A stretch of DNA of 64,000 nt from NCBI RefSeq assembly GCF_025370755.1, contig NZ_JAMXFC010000010.1, positions 62,001 to 126,000 on the forward strand. Direction: 5' to 3'. The DNA comes from Laspinema sp. D2d (GTDB taxonomy: Bacteria; Cyanobacteriota; Cyanobacteriia; Cyanobacteriales; Laspinemataceae). Positions 43,483-52,534 of the stretch are shown piece after piece (the first letter of the stretch is position 1; each line of letters begins with the position of its first letter). A model generated the notes under the pieces. The model had not been told where the DNA came from and made no database searches. It saw nothing but the letters and a program-made list of their open reading frames with translations. The position numbers and the translations under genes were made by a program.

Positions 43483-44436
43483 CTAATGGACCCCTGGGGC
43501 TAACTGAATCCCGGTATTAATGAATTGAGCAATCCAAAAATCTAGGTCCGGATTTCCTAGGGTGTTTTGAACTTGTGCGCGGATTTGTTCCGCTTTTTCC
43601 CGGGAGTCGGTGAGGGCAAATACAGTGGGTCCGGAACCAGACATCAGGGTTCCTAAAACATCAAATTGTTCAAAGGTTTGCCGCAGTTTTAACACTTGAG
43701 GATATTCCGGCAACACAACTTTTTCTAAGTCATTGTGCAGACATTCTACCACTTTCATCTCATCCCGAAGAGCGATCGCCTTCACAATGGGTCCCGAATG
43801 GACGCGCTGTTGTCTCGCTGCTAAATCGGTGGATTCTCGAACGTAGGTACTGCCAAATTGCTGGCGATAGGTTTGATACGCCCAAGCGGTAGAAACCCCT
43901 AGACTGCGATATTTTGCCAGAATCACATACAATCCTTCTAAATCCGGCAGGGGTTCGAGTTCGTTTCCCCGTCCCGTTGCCAAGGCGGTCCCCCCGGTGA
44001 TACAAAAGGGAATATCTGAACCCAGTTGACTGGCTAAATCTTGTAATTCCGGTTGGGTTAAGCCCAGGTCCCAGAGCATTTCTAGCCCCACCAACACGGC
44101 GGCAGCATTGCTGGACCCCCCGGCTAATCCGGCAGCGACGGGTATCTGTTTATCGATAAAAATATCAGCACCACCATATTGCTCAAAAGCTTCTGGATAG
44201 TTGGTTTTGAGCAGTTCAGCGGCGCGGTAGGCGAGGTTGGTGCGATCGCAGGGGACCTCGGGATGTTGGCAGTGGATCCGAAATTCCTCGGTGCCATTGG
44301 CGCGAATCTCCAGGCGATCGCCTAAGTCAATGCTTTGCAGGACCATTGATAATTCGTGATACCCATCCGGGCGATCGCCGATAATTTCCAGATATAGATT
44401 GATTTTAGCCGGTGCAAACAAGGAATAAGAGCGCAT
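43483..44436 (-). CDS. ispE: 4-diphosphocytidyl-2-C-methyl-D-erythritol kinase
   Basis: GHMP kinase of 317 residues that phosphorylates CDP-methylerythritol in the plastid-type (MEP) isoprenoid pathway, feeding carotenoids, phytol and quinones. The N-terminal 'LFAPAKINLYLEIIGDRPDGYHEL' holds the substrate-binding start, the ATP-binding loop is 'VAAGLAGGSSNAAAVLVGL' (about 97-115), and the third motif is 'GTLMSGSGPTVFAL' (about 261-274). Length is typical. It begins 10 bp after the rsmA stop, so the two are co-transcribed, a linkage widespread in bacteria. Confidence 0.96.
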   Translation of the reverse strand: MRSYSLFAPAKINLYLEIIGDRPDGYHELSMVLQSIDLGDRLEIRANGTEEFRIHCQHPEVPCDRTNLAYRAAELLKTNYPEAFEQYGGADIFIDKQIPVAAGLAGGSSNAAAVLVGLEMLWDLGLTQPELQDLASQLGSDIPFCITGGTALATGRGNELEPLPDLEGLYVILAKYRSLGVSTAWAYQTYRQQFGSTYVRESTDLAARQQRVHSGPIVKAIALRDEMKVVECLHNDLEKVVLPEYPQVLKLRQTFEQFDVLGTLMSGSGPTVFALTDSREKAEQIRAQVQNTLGNPDLDFWIAQFINTGIQLAPGVH

Positions 44437-44446
44437 GAGGGATATT

Positions 44447-45286
44447 TTAAGGGGTGACGGAAGGTTCTAGGGTTAAAAGGTTACTTAAAGCTACCCACTG
44501 CGATACGCTGAGGTCTTCGGCACGCACTTGGGGGTTAATGTTTAATTGTTCCAGAAACTGGGTCAGTTGATCGCGATCAATCAGTCCTTTTAAATTATTT
44601 CGTAACATTTTGCGCTTGCTGGAAAACCCAACTTTTACTAATGTCTCTAACCATCGGGGGCGATCGGCAGGAATCGCTAAGGGTCGCGGCGACAACCGGA
44701 TCACGGCGGAATCGACTTTAGGTGCGGGGTAGAAGGCTTTCGCGGGAACGGTACAGATATATTCGCACTCCGCGACATACTGCACCCGCACGGATAATGC
44801 CCCATAAGTGCGGGATCCCGGTTCAGCATTGATCCGTTCAGCTACTTCTTTTTGAATGAGTAGGACAATGGACTCATACGACATTCGCGGCGGTTGGGAA
44901 ATCGTGCCCAGGAGTTTTTCCAGAATGGGTCCGGTGATATTATAGGGAATATTGGCAACGACTTTATTGGGATGGTGAAACAGTTCCGGAGTTTGGGTTA
45001 AGACGGACTCTAAATCCAGGTCCAAAAAGTCGGAACATAAGAGTAAGAAATTGGGGATATCTCCCAATTTTTTGGCAAGTTTTTGGGACAAATTTCGGTC
45101 AATTTCTACAGCCACTAGAGATTCAGCTAGGGGCAGTAACTGCCGGGTGAGGATGCCGGTCCCTGGGCCAATCTCTAGGATGCGATCGCCGGGAGATAAT
45201 GCCGCCGCTTTGACAATTTCATTGAGGGCTTTATCGCTTTGCAGCCAGTGTTGAGCAAATTGTTTACGAGGATAAGGCGATGGCAT
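44447..45286 (-). CDS. rsmA: 16S rRNA dimethyladenosine transferase
   Basis: RsmA/KsgA of 279 residues, which dimethylates two adjacent adenines in the 3'-terminal hairpin of 16S rRNA during small-subunit assembly. It starts 'KQFAQHWL' (the family's GQNFL region), has the SAM-binding 'ILEIGPGTGILTRQLL' (about 36-51), the catalytic 'VANIPYNITGPIL' (about 112-124) and the 'FYPAPKVDSAVIRL' signature (about 184-197). First gene of the rsmA-ispE operon. Confidence 0.96.
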   Translation of the reverse strand: MPSPYPRKQFAQHWLQSDKALNEIVKAAALSPGDRILEIGPGTGILTRQLLPLAESLVAVEIDRNLSQKLAKKLGDIPNFLLLCSDFLDLDLESVLTQTPELFHHPNKVVANIPYNITGPILEKLLGTISQPPRMSYESIVLLIQKEVAERINAEPGSRTYGALSVRVQYVAECEYICTVPAKAFYPAPKVDSAVIRLSPRPLAIPADRPRWLETLVKVGFSSKRKMLRNNLKGLIDRDQLTQFLEQLNINPQVRAEDLSVSQWVALSNLLTLEPSVTP

Positions 45287-45546
45287 TTTTATCAGGGGTG
45301 GGTTCGGTGGAAAGTTGAGCTTTTTTATTTTACCGGGTTTTGGAGCGGAAAATTGCCCTCTTTCTCAAGGAAGATTTGAGCTTATTTCTTCAGGAGGAAT
45401 TTTTGCGGATTTGCTGGGGAGACCGACTTTCATCCCCCCACAAAGAAAGAAATTAAAAACGTTCTACCTTAAGGGAGAGGAAAGCTAGAGTAAAAATTAC
45501 TAAAGTTTACCTATCGTGTAAAACACCATAAGGATATACAATTATC

Positions 45547-46056
45547 ATGGCAAATTTAGCAGACAACATCAAACAAGTCAAAGAAAGTCTACCGAATATT
45601 ACCCCGACGCCACCGGATTTAAAACCCCAGGTTACCCCCGGAGAACTTAAGTCGCGTCTGGAATGGGGAGAACCCGGTTTAACCATTATTGATGTGCGCG
45701 ATCGCGAATCTTTCAACTACGAACGCATCACCGGCGCAATCACCATGCCTATGGAGAACCTCGCCGAGACCGTCAGTTCCAGCTTAGAATACAAGCGGGA
45801 TATCTACCTGTATGGAGACAGCGACGAGCAAACCAAACAAGCTGCTACTGAACTGCGTAGCGGTGGTTTCATCAATGTTGCTGAAATTAAAGGCGGTTTA
45901 CCGGCTTGGAAAGCGATCGGCGGTCCCACCGAAGGGATTATTTCCGTGGAAGGTCCTTCCGGTCCTAGTTCTGTGAAGAAAAGTGAAAGTAATGTGGCAG
46001 CTCGTGTCGCCAAGCAAGGCGATTTGGAAGCTAAAAAATCTCAGCAACATCGCTAG
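45547..46056 (+). CDS. Rhodanese-like domain protein without catalytic Cys
   Basis: Protein of 169 residues. Rhodanese fold at about 28-128: 'TIIDVRDRESFNYERITGAITMP' (about 38-60) and 'RSGGFINVAEIKGGLPAWKAIGGP'. The active loop that should carry the sulfur-accepting Cys reads 'IYLYGDSDEQTKQAA', so this is probably a non-catalytic, binding version. The C-terminal Lys/Ser/Gln-rich tail is disordered. Abundant soluble cyanobacterial members are known only as hypothetical proteins. A promoter lies in the 260-bp gap upstream. Confidence 0.85.
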   Translation: MANLADNIKQVKESLPNITPTPPDLKPQVTPGELKSRLEWGEPGLTIIDVRDRESFNYERITGAITMPMENLAETVSSSLEYKRDIYLYGDSDEQTKQAATELRSGGFINVAEIKGGLPAWKAIGGPTEGIISVEGPSGPSSVKKSESNVAARVAKQGDLEAKKSQQHR

Positions 46057-46132
46057 AGTTCACTTCTCAAGTCTAGGATAAATTGGGGAATTAAGCCTAA
46101 ATTTCGATTCTAGGCTGGCCCTGCTTCCAGAT

Positions 46133-46162
46133 AGTAGAGGCGCGATCAATCGCGTCTCTACT
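46133..46162. terminator. Bidirectional terminator hairpin between convergent genes
   Basis: AGTAGAGGCGCGAT and ATCGCGTCTCTACT form a 14-bp stem (one G-T pair) with a CA loop, lying between the convergent rhodanese-like and hydrolase genes. A related AGAGACGC hairpin sits at 50361, so this may also be a dispersed repeat. Confidence 0.7.
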
Positions 46163-46188
46163 CAGGCATTTTTATGGTACTTTTCAGC

Positions 46189-47121
46189 CTATTGAGCGAT
46201 CGCCGTTAAAGAGTCCAAATTAACGACTTTCCAGGTACTTGCTAACGCTTCACTAATTGCCCCTGTAATAAAGTCATCACTCCAATAGGCAACATGAGAG
46301 AGGGGATTCCAACTGGTTAATAAATTCCCCACATTCACCGGCCAATCGGTCGTGACCACCTGATCATATTCTGGACTGAGGGACTTGAGCGGATAAGAAA
46401 TAATATCATTCGGGTCATAAAAATTAACCCATTCCCCGACTAAATCCGGATGATAAGCTGATAACTGCTTCGCCGGAACCTGGATGGGACGATCAAACTT
46501 TTGATGCAAACTCCACAGGGCGATCGGACTGCCGAGACTATAAAATAAAGTCAGAGTTTCCCCCCGTTCTAACGGGGTATTTCCCATCTCATTGGTGACT
46601 GATTCAGGCATCAGCACTTTACTCCCCCGAGTCCGAGTAAATTCCTGAAGATCATAAAAGTAATTGCTGGCAATCACAGTGCCTAGACTATGAGCAATGG
46701 TGCAGAGAGGGGCGGTGGGACCGGCTTTTTCCGCTAAATTTCGCAGACTTTCTGCAACCCTAGCGTGAATCAGATCATACAGACGCCGATCGCGTTCCGA
46801 GGTGACTTGATAGGCGATTGTATCTCCTAACACATTGATGAAAAAAAACCGCAACCATTCAAACCGCAAATTGTCTCCCTTCACTTTTTCCCATAACTCT
46901 TGTTGTTCCGGTTGCAGCAGCGGTGCCCAATAAATATATTCAAAGACTAATCGCTGTTCCGCTTCTTCTGGGGAAATCCCCAACTTCTGGGCAAATGTTT
47001 CGATAATTTGGCGGGATAACTGACTAAAATATTCCGGTTGTTCTAACTTCCCTTCATCCACATCCGGATCTCCCGACCCCATGCCATGAATGACGGCAAC
47101 GGCTATTTTTTGAACTGACAT
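46189..47121 (-). CDS. Alpha/beta-hydrolase fold protein (lipase/esterase-like)
   Basis: Protein of 310 residues. It begins with the oxyanion-type motif 'AVAVIHGMGSGDPD' (about 7-20), has nucleophile elbow 'CTIAHSLGTVIASNYF' (about 140-155, Ser in A-H-S-L-G), and plausible acid and base residues in 'NFYDPNDIISYPLKSL' and 'NPLSHVAYWSDDFI', a layout seen in DDHD/lipase-like hydrolases. No signal peptide or membrane helix. Substrate unknown; phospholipid or ester hydrolysis is a guess from the fold. Confidence 0.7.
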   Translation of the reverse strand: MSVQKIAVAVIHGMGSGDPDVDEGKLEQPEYFSQLSRQIIETFAQKLGISPEEAEQRLVFEYIYWAPLLQPEQQELWEKVKGDNLRFEWLRFFFINVLGDTIAYQVTSERDRRLYDLIHARVAESLRNLAEKAGPTAPLCTIAHSLGTVIASNYFYDLQEFTRTRGSKVLMPESVTNEMGNTPLERGETLTLFYSLGSPIALWSLHQKFDRPIQVPAKQLSAYHPDLVGEWVNFYDPNDIISYPLKSLSPEYDQVVTTDWPVNVGNLLTSWNPLSHVAYWSDDFITGAISEALASTWKVVNLDSLTAIAQ

Positions 47122-47385
47122 GATGCTAACCCTTTTAGAAAAAATTGGTAAACTTGTCCCTATGATAAATGCGATCGCCCTGCTAGGCTGCCTCCTTTTG
47201 GCTGATATTTAGAATCGAGAACAGGTTGGAACCGCACAAAACGCTCAGGAAATCTCGTCATTTCAGCAGGGTTGAGCTTTCAACACCGTATAAAGTCTCA
47301 CAACAATGACGCCGATCGCTCGAACCCGTCCCGTTCTTTTTCCCCTTGCTACTTCAGCCGCAGGGAATGGCGATCGCACTATCGC

Positions 47386-49404
47386 TTACTGTTCAATCTT
47401 TAATTCTGCAACCACTCGCAGCACTTCCGCCACCGTCCAAGCTTGAGCAAAAGCCCCCGTCGGCTTCATCGGCGCATCCCCATCAAAAATCTCACTGAGA
47501 TTACCCAGACAAGCCTCTAACAAATGATTGGCAAGAGAGTCAAGAAATGTAGCCGCAGTTTTACGATCCTTTGTAACCCGCAGATAAGCTGAAATATAAG
47601 GTCCAATCAGCCATCCCCAAACCGTTCCCTGATGGTAAGCCCCATCCCGTTCTAGGAGGGTTCCCCCGTAATGTCCGATATAGTTGGGATCTGTCGCCGC
47701 CAGACTCCTCAAGCCGTAGGAAGTGAGAAGCGATCGCCCACAAACCTCAACTACCGCTCGTTGTTGGTTCCCCGGTAACGGACTATCCGGTAAAGATACA
47801 GCAAAAATCTGATTCGGGCGCAAGGAAGGATCATCTCCATCCGGCGTATCAATCACATCGTAACAATAGCCTAACGCTTCATTCCAAAACCGCTCAAATC
47901 CAGCCCGGGTGCGATCGCCTAACTTCTGATATTCCCCCTCGGGCTTTCCTAACTTCCGCGCAAACACCGTCATAGTTCGCAAGGCATTATACCACAATGC
48001 ATTCACCTCCACCGGCTTACCTTGGCGCGGAGTCACCACCCAGTCCCCTACTTTCGCATCCATCCAAGTCAGTTGCACTCCCGGTTCCCCGGCATAAAGC
48101 AATCCATCGGCTTGATCCATCTGAATGTGATATCTTGTACCTTGTTGATGCCAGTTTATAATCTCTCGCAACACTGGCCATAATTGTTTTAACAGCTTTT
48201 TATCTTTTGTCGCCTGATAGTAAGCCCGGATCGCCTGAAAATACCACAGAGTCGCATCCACCGTATTATAATCCGGGGTTTCTCCCTGATCGGGAAACCG
48301 ATTGGGTAACATTCCTTGATTCACATACTGGGCAAAGGTTTGGAGAATCAATTTTCCAATGTGCGGACGTCCAGTACAGAGGGTTAAACCGGGCAGGGCG
48401 ATCGCCATGTCCCGTCCCCAATCCCCAAACCAAGGATATCCGGCAATAATTGTTTTGCCATCGGGATGGTTTGGGTAAGGGCGATCGACAATAAAGCGAT
48501 CGGCAGCTAACACAAGCTCACGCACCCACTCTGGGGATTTTCGGGACAATTGATATACTTTCCCCGGTTTCCCTTTCAATCCTTTCCCTTTCAGGGCCCG
48601 TTTAATTAACTGTTGATCCCACTGCCGACGAGACTGTAAAGCACGTTCTACCCCTAAACTGGCATGGGAGTCGGTACTCACTGAGATCGCCAACGATTGT
48701 CCCGGTTGTAACTCGCCCTGAACGGTTGCTACTTGCAGTAAATCTTCCACGCAGTCCCCACCCCGACTCTTTTCTACCGCCAAATCAAACCCATAATGCC
48801 ACTGATGCGCCGGACTGACTGCGCCTCCAACGGCATACAAATAGAGCGGAACTGCCCCGGGAAATGCTGTAATACACAGACCCGAACTCACTGACTCCAC
48901 CTGCATCAACCGGCTATTTCCCTGGGTCGTATGATGGCGATCGCGATAGGTTGCAAACCCTTTTATTGTTAAAGTAATGGGCAAACTAGACCGACGCAGG
49001 GTATAATAAATGTAAGTGGTATTTTCCCCTTGCTGCATCCAAATCCGTTTTTCTAACAACGCATCTCCAAACCCATAACTCCACACCGGAATAGAACCCT
49101 CTAAATGAAACCGTTCGAGTACCCGATATCCTTCGGGTTCTACGGTTCCATCGGCCCATCGGTTAGTAAATAGCGGATAGCGATCGCCACCATAACTCGC
49201 GACTTCATCTAACTTAGAAAACAACAGGGTATGACCCAACGGCGGAGCAAGTGCAGCCATTAGTAACCCATGATAGCGGCGTGTTAACAGTCCAGCCACC
49301 GTACCCGAGGCATAGCTGCCTGTCCCATTCGTGACCAGCCATTCGCGAGATTCAGATGTTACCAAATCGCCACAAAGTTCTCGACCCAGTTCAATTTTAC
49401 GCAT
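47386..49404 (-). CDS. Glycogen debranching enzyme (amylo-alpha-1,6-glucosidase type)
   Basis: Protein of 672 residues. The N-terminal GDE domain starts 'EWLVTNGTGSYASGTVAGLLTRRYHGLL' (around 20-47) and runs to about 270. The C-terminal (alpha/alpha)6 catalytic part (about 285-670) has 'IIAGYPWFGDWGRDMAIALPGL', 'NRFPDQGETPDYNTVDATLWYF' and 'LTWMDAKVGDWVVTPRQGKPVEVNALWYNAL', the acidic signatures of the family. It removes alpha-1,6 branches during glycogen use in the cytosol. I chose ATG 49404 (MRKIELGREL); a TTG 14 codons earlier opens the frame. Confidence 0.93.
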   Translation of the reverse strand: MRKIELGRELCGDLVTSESREWLVTNGTGSYASGTVAGLLTRRYHGLLMAALAPPLGHTLLFSKLDEVASYGGDRYPLFTNRWADGTVEPEGYRVLERFHLEGSIPVWSYGFGDALLEKRIWMQQGENTTYIYYTLRRSSLPITLTIKGFATYRDRHHTTQGNSRLMQVESVSSGLCITAFPGAVPLYLYAVGGAVSPAHQWHYGFDLAVEKSRGGDCVEDLLQVATVQGELQPGQSLAISVSTDSHASLGVERALQSRRQWDQQLIKRALKGKGLKGKPGKVYQLSRKSPEWVRELVLAADRFIVDRPYPNHPDGKTIIAGYPWFGDWGRDMAIALPGLTLCTGRPHIGKLILQTFAQYVNQGMLPNRFPDQGETPDYNTVDATLWYFQAIRAYYQATKDKKLLKQLWPVLREIINWHQQGTRYHIQMDQADGLLYAGEPGVQLTWMDAKVGDWVVTPRQGKPVEVNALWYNALRTMTVFARKLGKPEGEYQKLGDRTRAGFERFWNEALGYCYDVIDTPDGDDPSLRPNQIFAVSLPDSPLPGNQQRAVVEVCGRSLLTSYGLRSLAATDPNYIGHYGGTLLERDGAYHQGTVWGWLIGPYISAYLRVTKDRKTAATFLDSLANHLLEACLGNLSEIFDGDAPMKPTGAFAQAWTVAEVLRVVAELKIEQ

Positions 49405-49589
49405 AATTTTCTTCCATTTATTTAGATTAAATGATGTTGATTTCAAGACTGAACTATGACCCCGGATGTCTTAGGGGCAGTCTTAAGCTCCTGCCCCAAA
49501 ACCCCGGATTATTTCCCCCAATTTTTGTTATTTAATCCTCTGTTTTCTACACAAATGTGAGAAAATTATTCTGCAAGAGTCCCCTCTTT

Positions 49590-50051
49590 TCATCCTTCCG
49601 CAGAAACGGGGCTAGATACAGAGTCAGGTTTGGGGAAAAACTTTTCTGTGACTCCTGCAGTGACCAAATGAGATAACAATCCCATTGGACCTGCAAACAA
49701 GCATAACAGCAGAGAGTGAGTCGTCCAAACCCCGGTCTGCTGTCCTTGCCAATAGATCCAGCGACCTACAAACAAATCCATGACTAAATAATGAACCCAC
49801 CCCGTAGCAGCAGCCCCTTCATTGCCAAAAAACCGGGCAATATCTGCCAGGGTGGGATTAGACATGGATTGGGCTGTTTCTGCGTCCACTTGTCCGAAAA
49901 ACAGATAAATATACAAAAGGGCTAGGGGAACAAAGGGCAGATAGGATTCCATCACCTTGCGGCTGACTCCCCAATTGGGTAAGACAATCATCAAGAACCA
50001 GAAGGGCAAGACAAAGAGGTTACCGGCATTAAACAAGAGTTCGAGGTTCAT
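49590..50051 (-). CDS. ABA4-like (DUF4281) membrane protein
   Basis: Protein of 153 residues with four membrane helices. Family features are 'LFNAGNLFVLPFWFLMIVLPNW' at the N-terminus, 'FFGNEGAAATGWVHYLVMDLFVGRWIYW' in the middle, and 'FAGPMGLLSHLV' near the end. Plant ABA4 is needed for neoxanthin formation; the bacterial role is undefined, possibly carotenoid-linked. I chose the ATG at 50051 (MNLELLF); a TTG would add seven residues. Confidence 0.85.
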   Translation of the reverse strand: MNLELLFNAGNLFVLPFWFLMIVLPNWGVSRKVMESYLPFVPLALLYIYLFFGQVDAETAQSMSNPTLADIARFFGNEGAAATGWVHYLVMDLFVGRWIYWQGQQTGVWTTHSLLLCLFAGPMGLLSHLVTAGVTEKFFPKPDSVSSPVSAEG

Positions 50052-50247
50052 GGGTTGCTGTTTTGCTGTCAATTTAACAAAAGGTTACAATAAAACCACT
50101 CCCGCACAAAATCCAGTGCGAGAATTTTGCAGAAGTAATCCCTATGGGGTGGCCTCGGGCCCAGAGTCCGGTACATTCTAGCAACCCGTGCTAAGATTAG
50201 CGAAAACCACCGCTTAACGGTTCCTATCCAATCCCAGGAGAACTCTA

Positions 50248-50343
50248 ATGACTGTTCATGATTTATTAATGCTGGTGCTGTTACTTTCCCCCGGTTTAGC
50301 CCTTTCTGCTTTGGTCATGGTCGCTTTTGCGGCGGGGGGTTGA
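50248..50343 (+). CDS. Small hydrophobic membrane peptide (31 residues)
   Basis: A 31-codon frame with an excellent ribosome site (CCAGGAGAACTCTA-ATG) encodes MTVHDLLMLV followed by a single hydrophobic helix rich in Leu/Ala/Gly and ending in AAGG. A terminator hairpin lies 17 bases after the stop, so this looks like a complete monocistronic gene. The size recalls small photosystem, cytochrome b6f or NDH subunits, but I could not match it to one. Confidence 0.65.
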   Translation: MTVHDLLMLVLLLSPGLALSALVMVAFAAGG

Positions 50344-50360
50344 ACTTCGGTGAATGGCCT

Positions 50361-50396
50361 AGAGACGCGATTGAGATTGCGTCTCTATTTTTTTTT
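50361..50396 (+). terminator. Intrinsic terminator of the small membrane peptide gene
   Basis: The stem AGAGACGC / GCGTCTCT with a short AT-rich loop is followed by ATTTTTTTTT. Confidence 0.85.
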
Positions 50397-50921
50397 CAGG
50401 GAATTTTCTCGGGATAAAAACCGTTCTGGGTTCAACAGAGAATCCTCCAGTTTCCTCGTTCTCACAAGCCACCCTTTGACCTAAGCCTCTGGAGAATAGG
50501 TCACTCCTTTGATCCCGGGGCGATCGCCGAGGATAGGATTACCTACCAGACATTTTGTATTCTTAGTTACAACTTTTGAATCACGCCCAGGCCAACAGCG
50601 AAGAACACCGTTTTTTCTGGGTGCAGCCCAGTCTTAAAGTTGAGGATAAACCAAACATTGATCCGGCTGTACCCCTTGTGGAAGAAGGCTTGTGACCGTA
50701 AACTCTCATCATCGCCACTGATAGGTTCGGGGAGAATGTTAATTTTTGTAAAAAGCCGTTTTAGGGGTTCCCATTTTGACCAAAGCGTGCTAATATGTCT
50801 GTCGAGAGTGAATTCGGTAGTAGCATTTGTTTCTGGTATTGAGTAGGTATTTCCCTTTTCGTATTGGCAGCTTCTCTCCGAAATCTCAAACTCTACAACT
50901 CGTGAATTTTGGAGACATCCC
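50397..50921. other. Long leader/promoter region of the RNA-binding protein gene
   Basis: About 525 bp between a terminator and the RRM-protein ATG. A 118-codon minus-strand frame crosses it but shows no recognisable domain. Cyanobacterial rbp genes tend to be cold-regulated through their leader; a leader of this kind could lie here, but I see no decisive motif. Confidence 0.45.
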
Positions 50922-51236
50922 ATGTCTATTTATGTAGGCAACCTTTCTTACGAAGTAACCCCAGAAGATTTAACTTCTGTTTTTGCCGAATATGGTTCGG
51001 TTCAGCGAGTTCACCTTCCCACAGACCGGGAAACAGGCCGTCCTCGCGGCTTTGCTTTTGTGGAAATGAAGAGTGAGAGTGAAGAAGCTGCGGCAATTGA
51101 AGCACTGGATGGTGCCGAATGGATGGGTCGCGATATGAAGGTTAACAAAGCCAAACCCCGGGAAAACCGGAGTTCCTTCGGTGGTGGAGGCGGTGGTGGT
51201 CGTCGAAACAGCAATTTCTCCTCTAATCGTTACTAA
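50922..51236 (+). CDS. RRM-type RNA-binding protein (cyanobacterial Rbp) with Gly-rich tail
   Basis: Protein of 104 residues. One RRM (1-80) with RNP2 'IYVGNLSY' and RNP1 'RGFAFVEM', then a short Arg/Gly/Ser/Asn tail with eight near-consecutive Gly ('SSFGGGGGGGRRNSN'). Such Rbps bind RNA; in other cyanobacteria members accumulate in the cold and bind thylakoid-protein mRNAs. Monocistronic, with a 12-bp stem terminator 54 bp after the stop. Confidence 0.94.
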   Translation: MSIYVGNLSYEVTPEDLTSVFAEYGSVQRVHLPTDRETGRPRGFAFVEMKSESEEAAAIEALDGAEWMGRDMKVNKAKPRENRSSFGGGGGGGRRNSNFSSNRY

Positions 51237-51289
51237 TCTTGGCGATCGCAGAATACAACAATTCAACCCTTTGAATTCTCTATGAAAGC

Positions 51290-51325
51290 GCTGAGGCACT
51301 TGATGAAGTGCCTCAGCATTTCTTA
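51290..51325 (+). terminator. Intrinsic terminator after the RRM gene
   Basis: A perfect 12-bp stem GCTGAGGCACTT / AAGTGCCTCAGC with a GATG loop, followed by ATTTCTTATAT. Confidence 0.8.
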
Positions 51326-51486
51326 TATTTGTGAGATATATAACCAAGCTTCTAAGTCATCTCTTGAAAATTGCTAATAATTCTCAATAATTTGAGATTA
51401 AAAAATTGTCGCGGCTGATTTCTGGGGAGTAACCCAGTCCCCTATCGGTAAAAATCAGAAATCAGCCCCGAAAAAAGTGGGATGAA

Positions 51487-51891
51487 TTAGGGCTTTTCAG
51501 CAGCGATCGCCAATTTTGCCCCTTCAATGCGACGCACCCGATCCATGACTTCCACCACCTGTCCATGTTCAACGGCTTTATCGGCTTTTAACACCACCAC
51601 GGAAACAGGTTCAGCCTTCATGCGATCGCGTACCGCTTGCTCTAAATCCTCCAAGGCGATCGTCTTTTCATCCAGCATCAACATTCCTTCAGCATCAATA
51701 GAAACCGTCAGTTTCACCGTTTCCGTTTGCACCGCTGCCGTAGAGGCTTGGGGCAAATTCACTGGCAATCCTTCAGATTTCGATAAAAACATTGAAGAAA
51801 TGATAAAAAACGCCAAAATACTAAAAATGACGTCAATCATCGGGACAATATTAATCTGAGCTTGAGTTTCCGGTTCATCGGGTAGACGCAT
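51487..51891 (-). CDS. exbD: ExbD/TolR family proton-channel protein
   Basis: Protein of 134 residues from ATG 51891 (MRLPDEPETQ), preceded by GAGGAGAAC at good spacing; upstream starts at 51918 or 51942 would deepen the overlap with exbB. It has one membrane helix with the essential acidic residue: 'INIVPMIDVIFSILAFFIISSMF' (about 13-35, Asp near 20). The periplasmic C-terminal domain follows ('VSVVVLKADKAVEHGQVVEVMD'). With ExbB it converts proton-motive force for TonB or a Tol-like partner. The start overlaps the end of exbB by 17 bases, typical of coupled translation. Confidence 0.92.
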   Translation of the reverse strand: MRLPDEPETQAQINIVPMIDVIFSILAFFIISSMFLSKSEGLPVNLPQASTAAVQTETVKLTVSIDAEGMLMLDEKTIALEDLEQAVRDRMKAEPVSVVVLKADKAVEHGQVVEVMDRVRRIEGAKLAIAAEKP

Positions 51892-52534
51892 ACTTTTGTT
51901 CTCCTCTGTCTCTTTCATAGCGATGACGATAGAGTAACTCAAGCTGACCCCCGACTTCTTGAATTAACGCAATCTGTCGGACATAAAAACTGCGAAATGT
52001 ATTAGCAAACAGCAGGGTAAAAATTGCCACCACTAATCCCATGACTGTAGAAACAAGGGCCTCACTAATCCCCCCCGTTACCCCAGTGGTATTGCTACCC
52101 CCCACATCCCCGAGTCTGAGGGCTCCAAATGATTGCATCAAGCCTAAAATTGTCCCTAATAACCCCAATAAAGGGGCGACATTAATAATGGTTTCAAACA
52201 CGGTATTGAAGCGCTTGAGCAGGGGAATTTCCGCCTGGGCAGCACTTTCTAGGGCCAGTCGAAACTCTTCCGGATTGGGGTCATCTAGCGCCAATGCCTC
52301 TAAAAAGATTCGGGCGACTGGTAAATCTGCATTGAGTTGGAGCTTTTTCATCGCGAGATCCGGGTCTTGGCGATAGAGTTGCAAGACTTCGCGGACCATT
52401 CTCCCCTGGCGGCGATTTAGCCGAAACCAGAAAAATAGGCGTTCTGCAATCAGCGCTAATGCAAGGATTGAAGCAATCAGGAGCGGTACTGAGACTATCC
52501 CGCCCGCAGCCATTATCTTACCGAAATTACCCAT
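51875..52534 (-). CDS. exbB: ExbB/TolQ/MotA family proton-channel protein
   Basis: Protein of 219 residues. The first helix is 'GIVSVPLLIASILALALIAERLFFW' (about 11-35); after a cytoplasmic domain, two helices surround the conserved 'NVAPLLGLLGTILGLMQSF' (about 124-142) and 'ISEALVSTVMGLVVAIFTLLFANTFRSF' regions. These are MotA/ExbB hallmarks. It forms the inner-membrane pore with ExbD. I chose ATG 52534 (MGNFGKIM); a TTG 8 codons earlier is possible. exbB-exbD form a two-gene operon; a TonB-like gene lies at 16.0 kb. Confidence 0.92.
   Translation of the reverse strand: MGNFGKIMAAGGIVSVPLLIASILALALIAERLFFWFRLNRRQGRMVREVLQLYRQDPDLAMKKLQLNADLPVARIFLEALALDDPNPEEFRLALESAAQAEIPLLKRFNTVFETIINVAPLLGLLGTILGLMQSFGALRLGDVGGSNTTGVTGGISEALVSTVMGLVVAIFTLLFANTFRSFYVRQIALIQEVGGQLELLYRHRYERDRGEQKYASTR

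Noticed and set aside
50567-50923. Minus-strand 118-codon frame over the RRM leader
   Set aside because: No recognisable domain, no ribosome site, and it starts within the RRM gene's own start region; treated as a chance frame.
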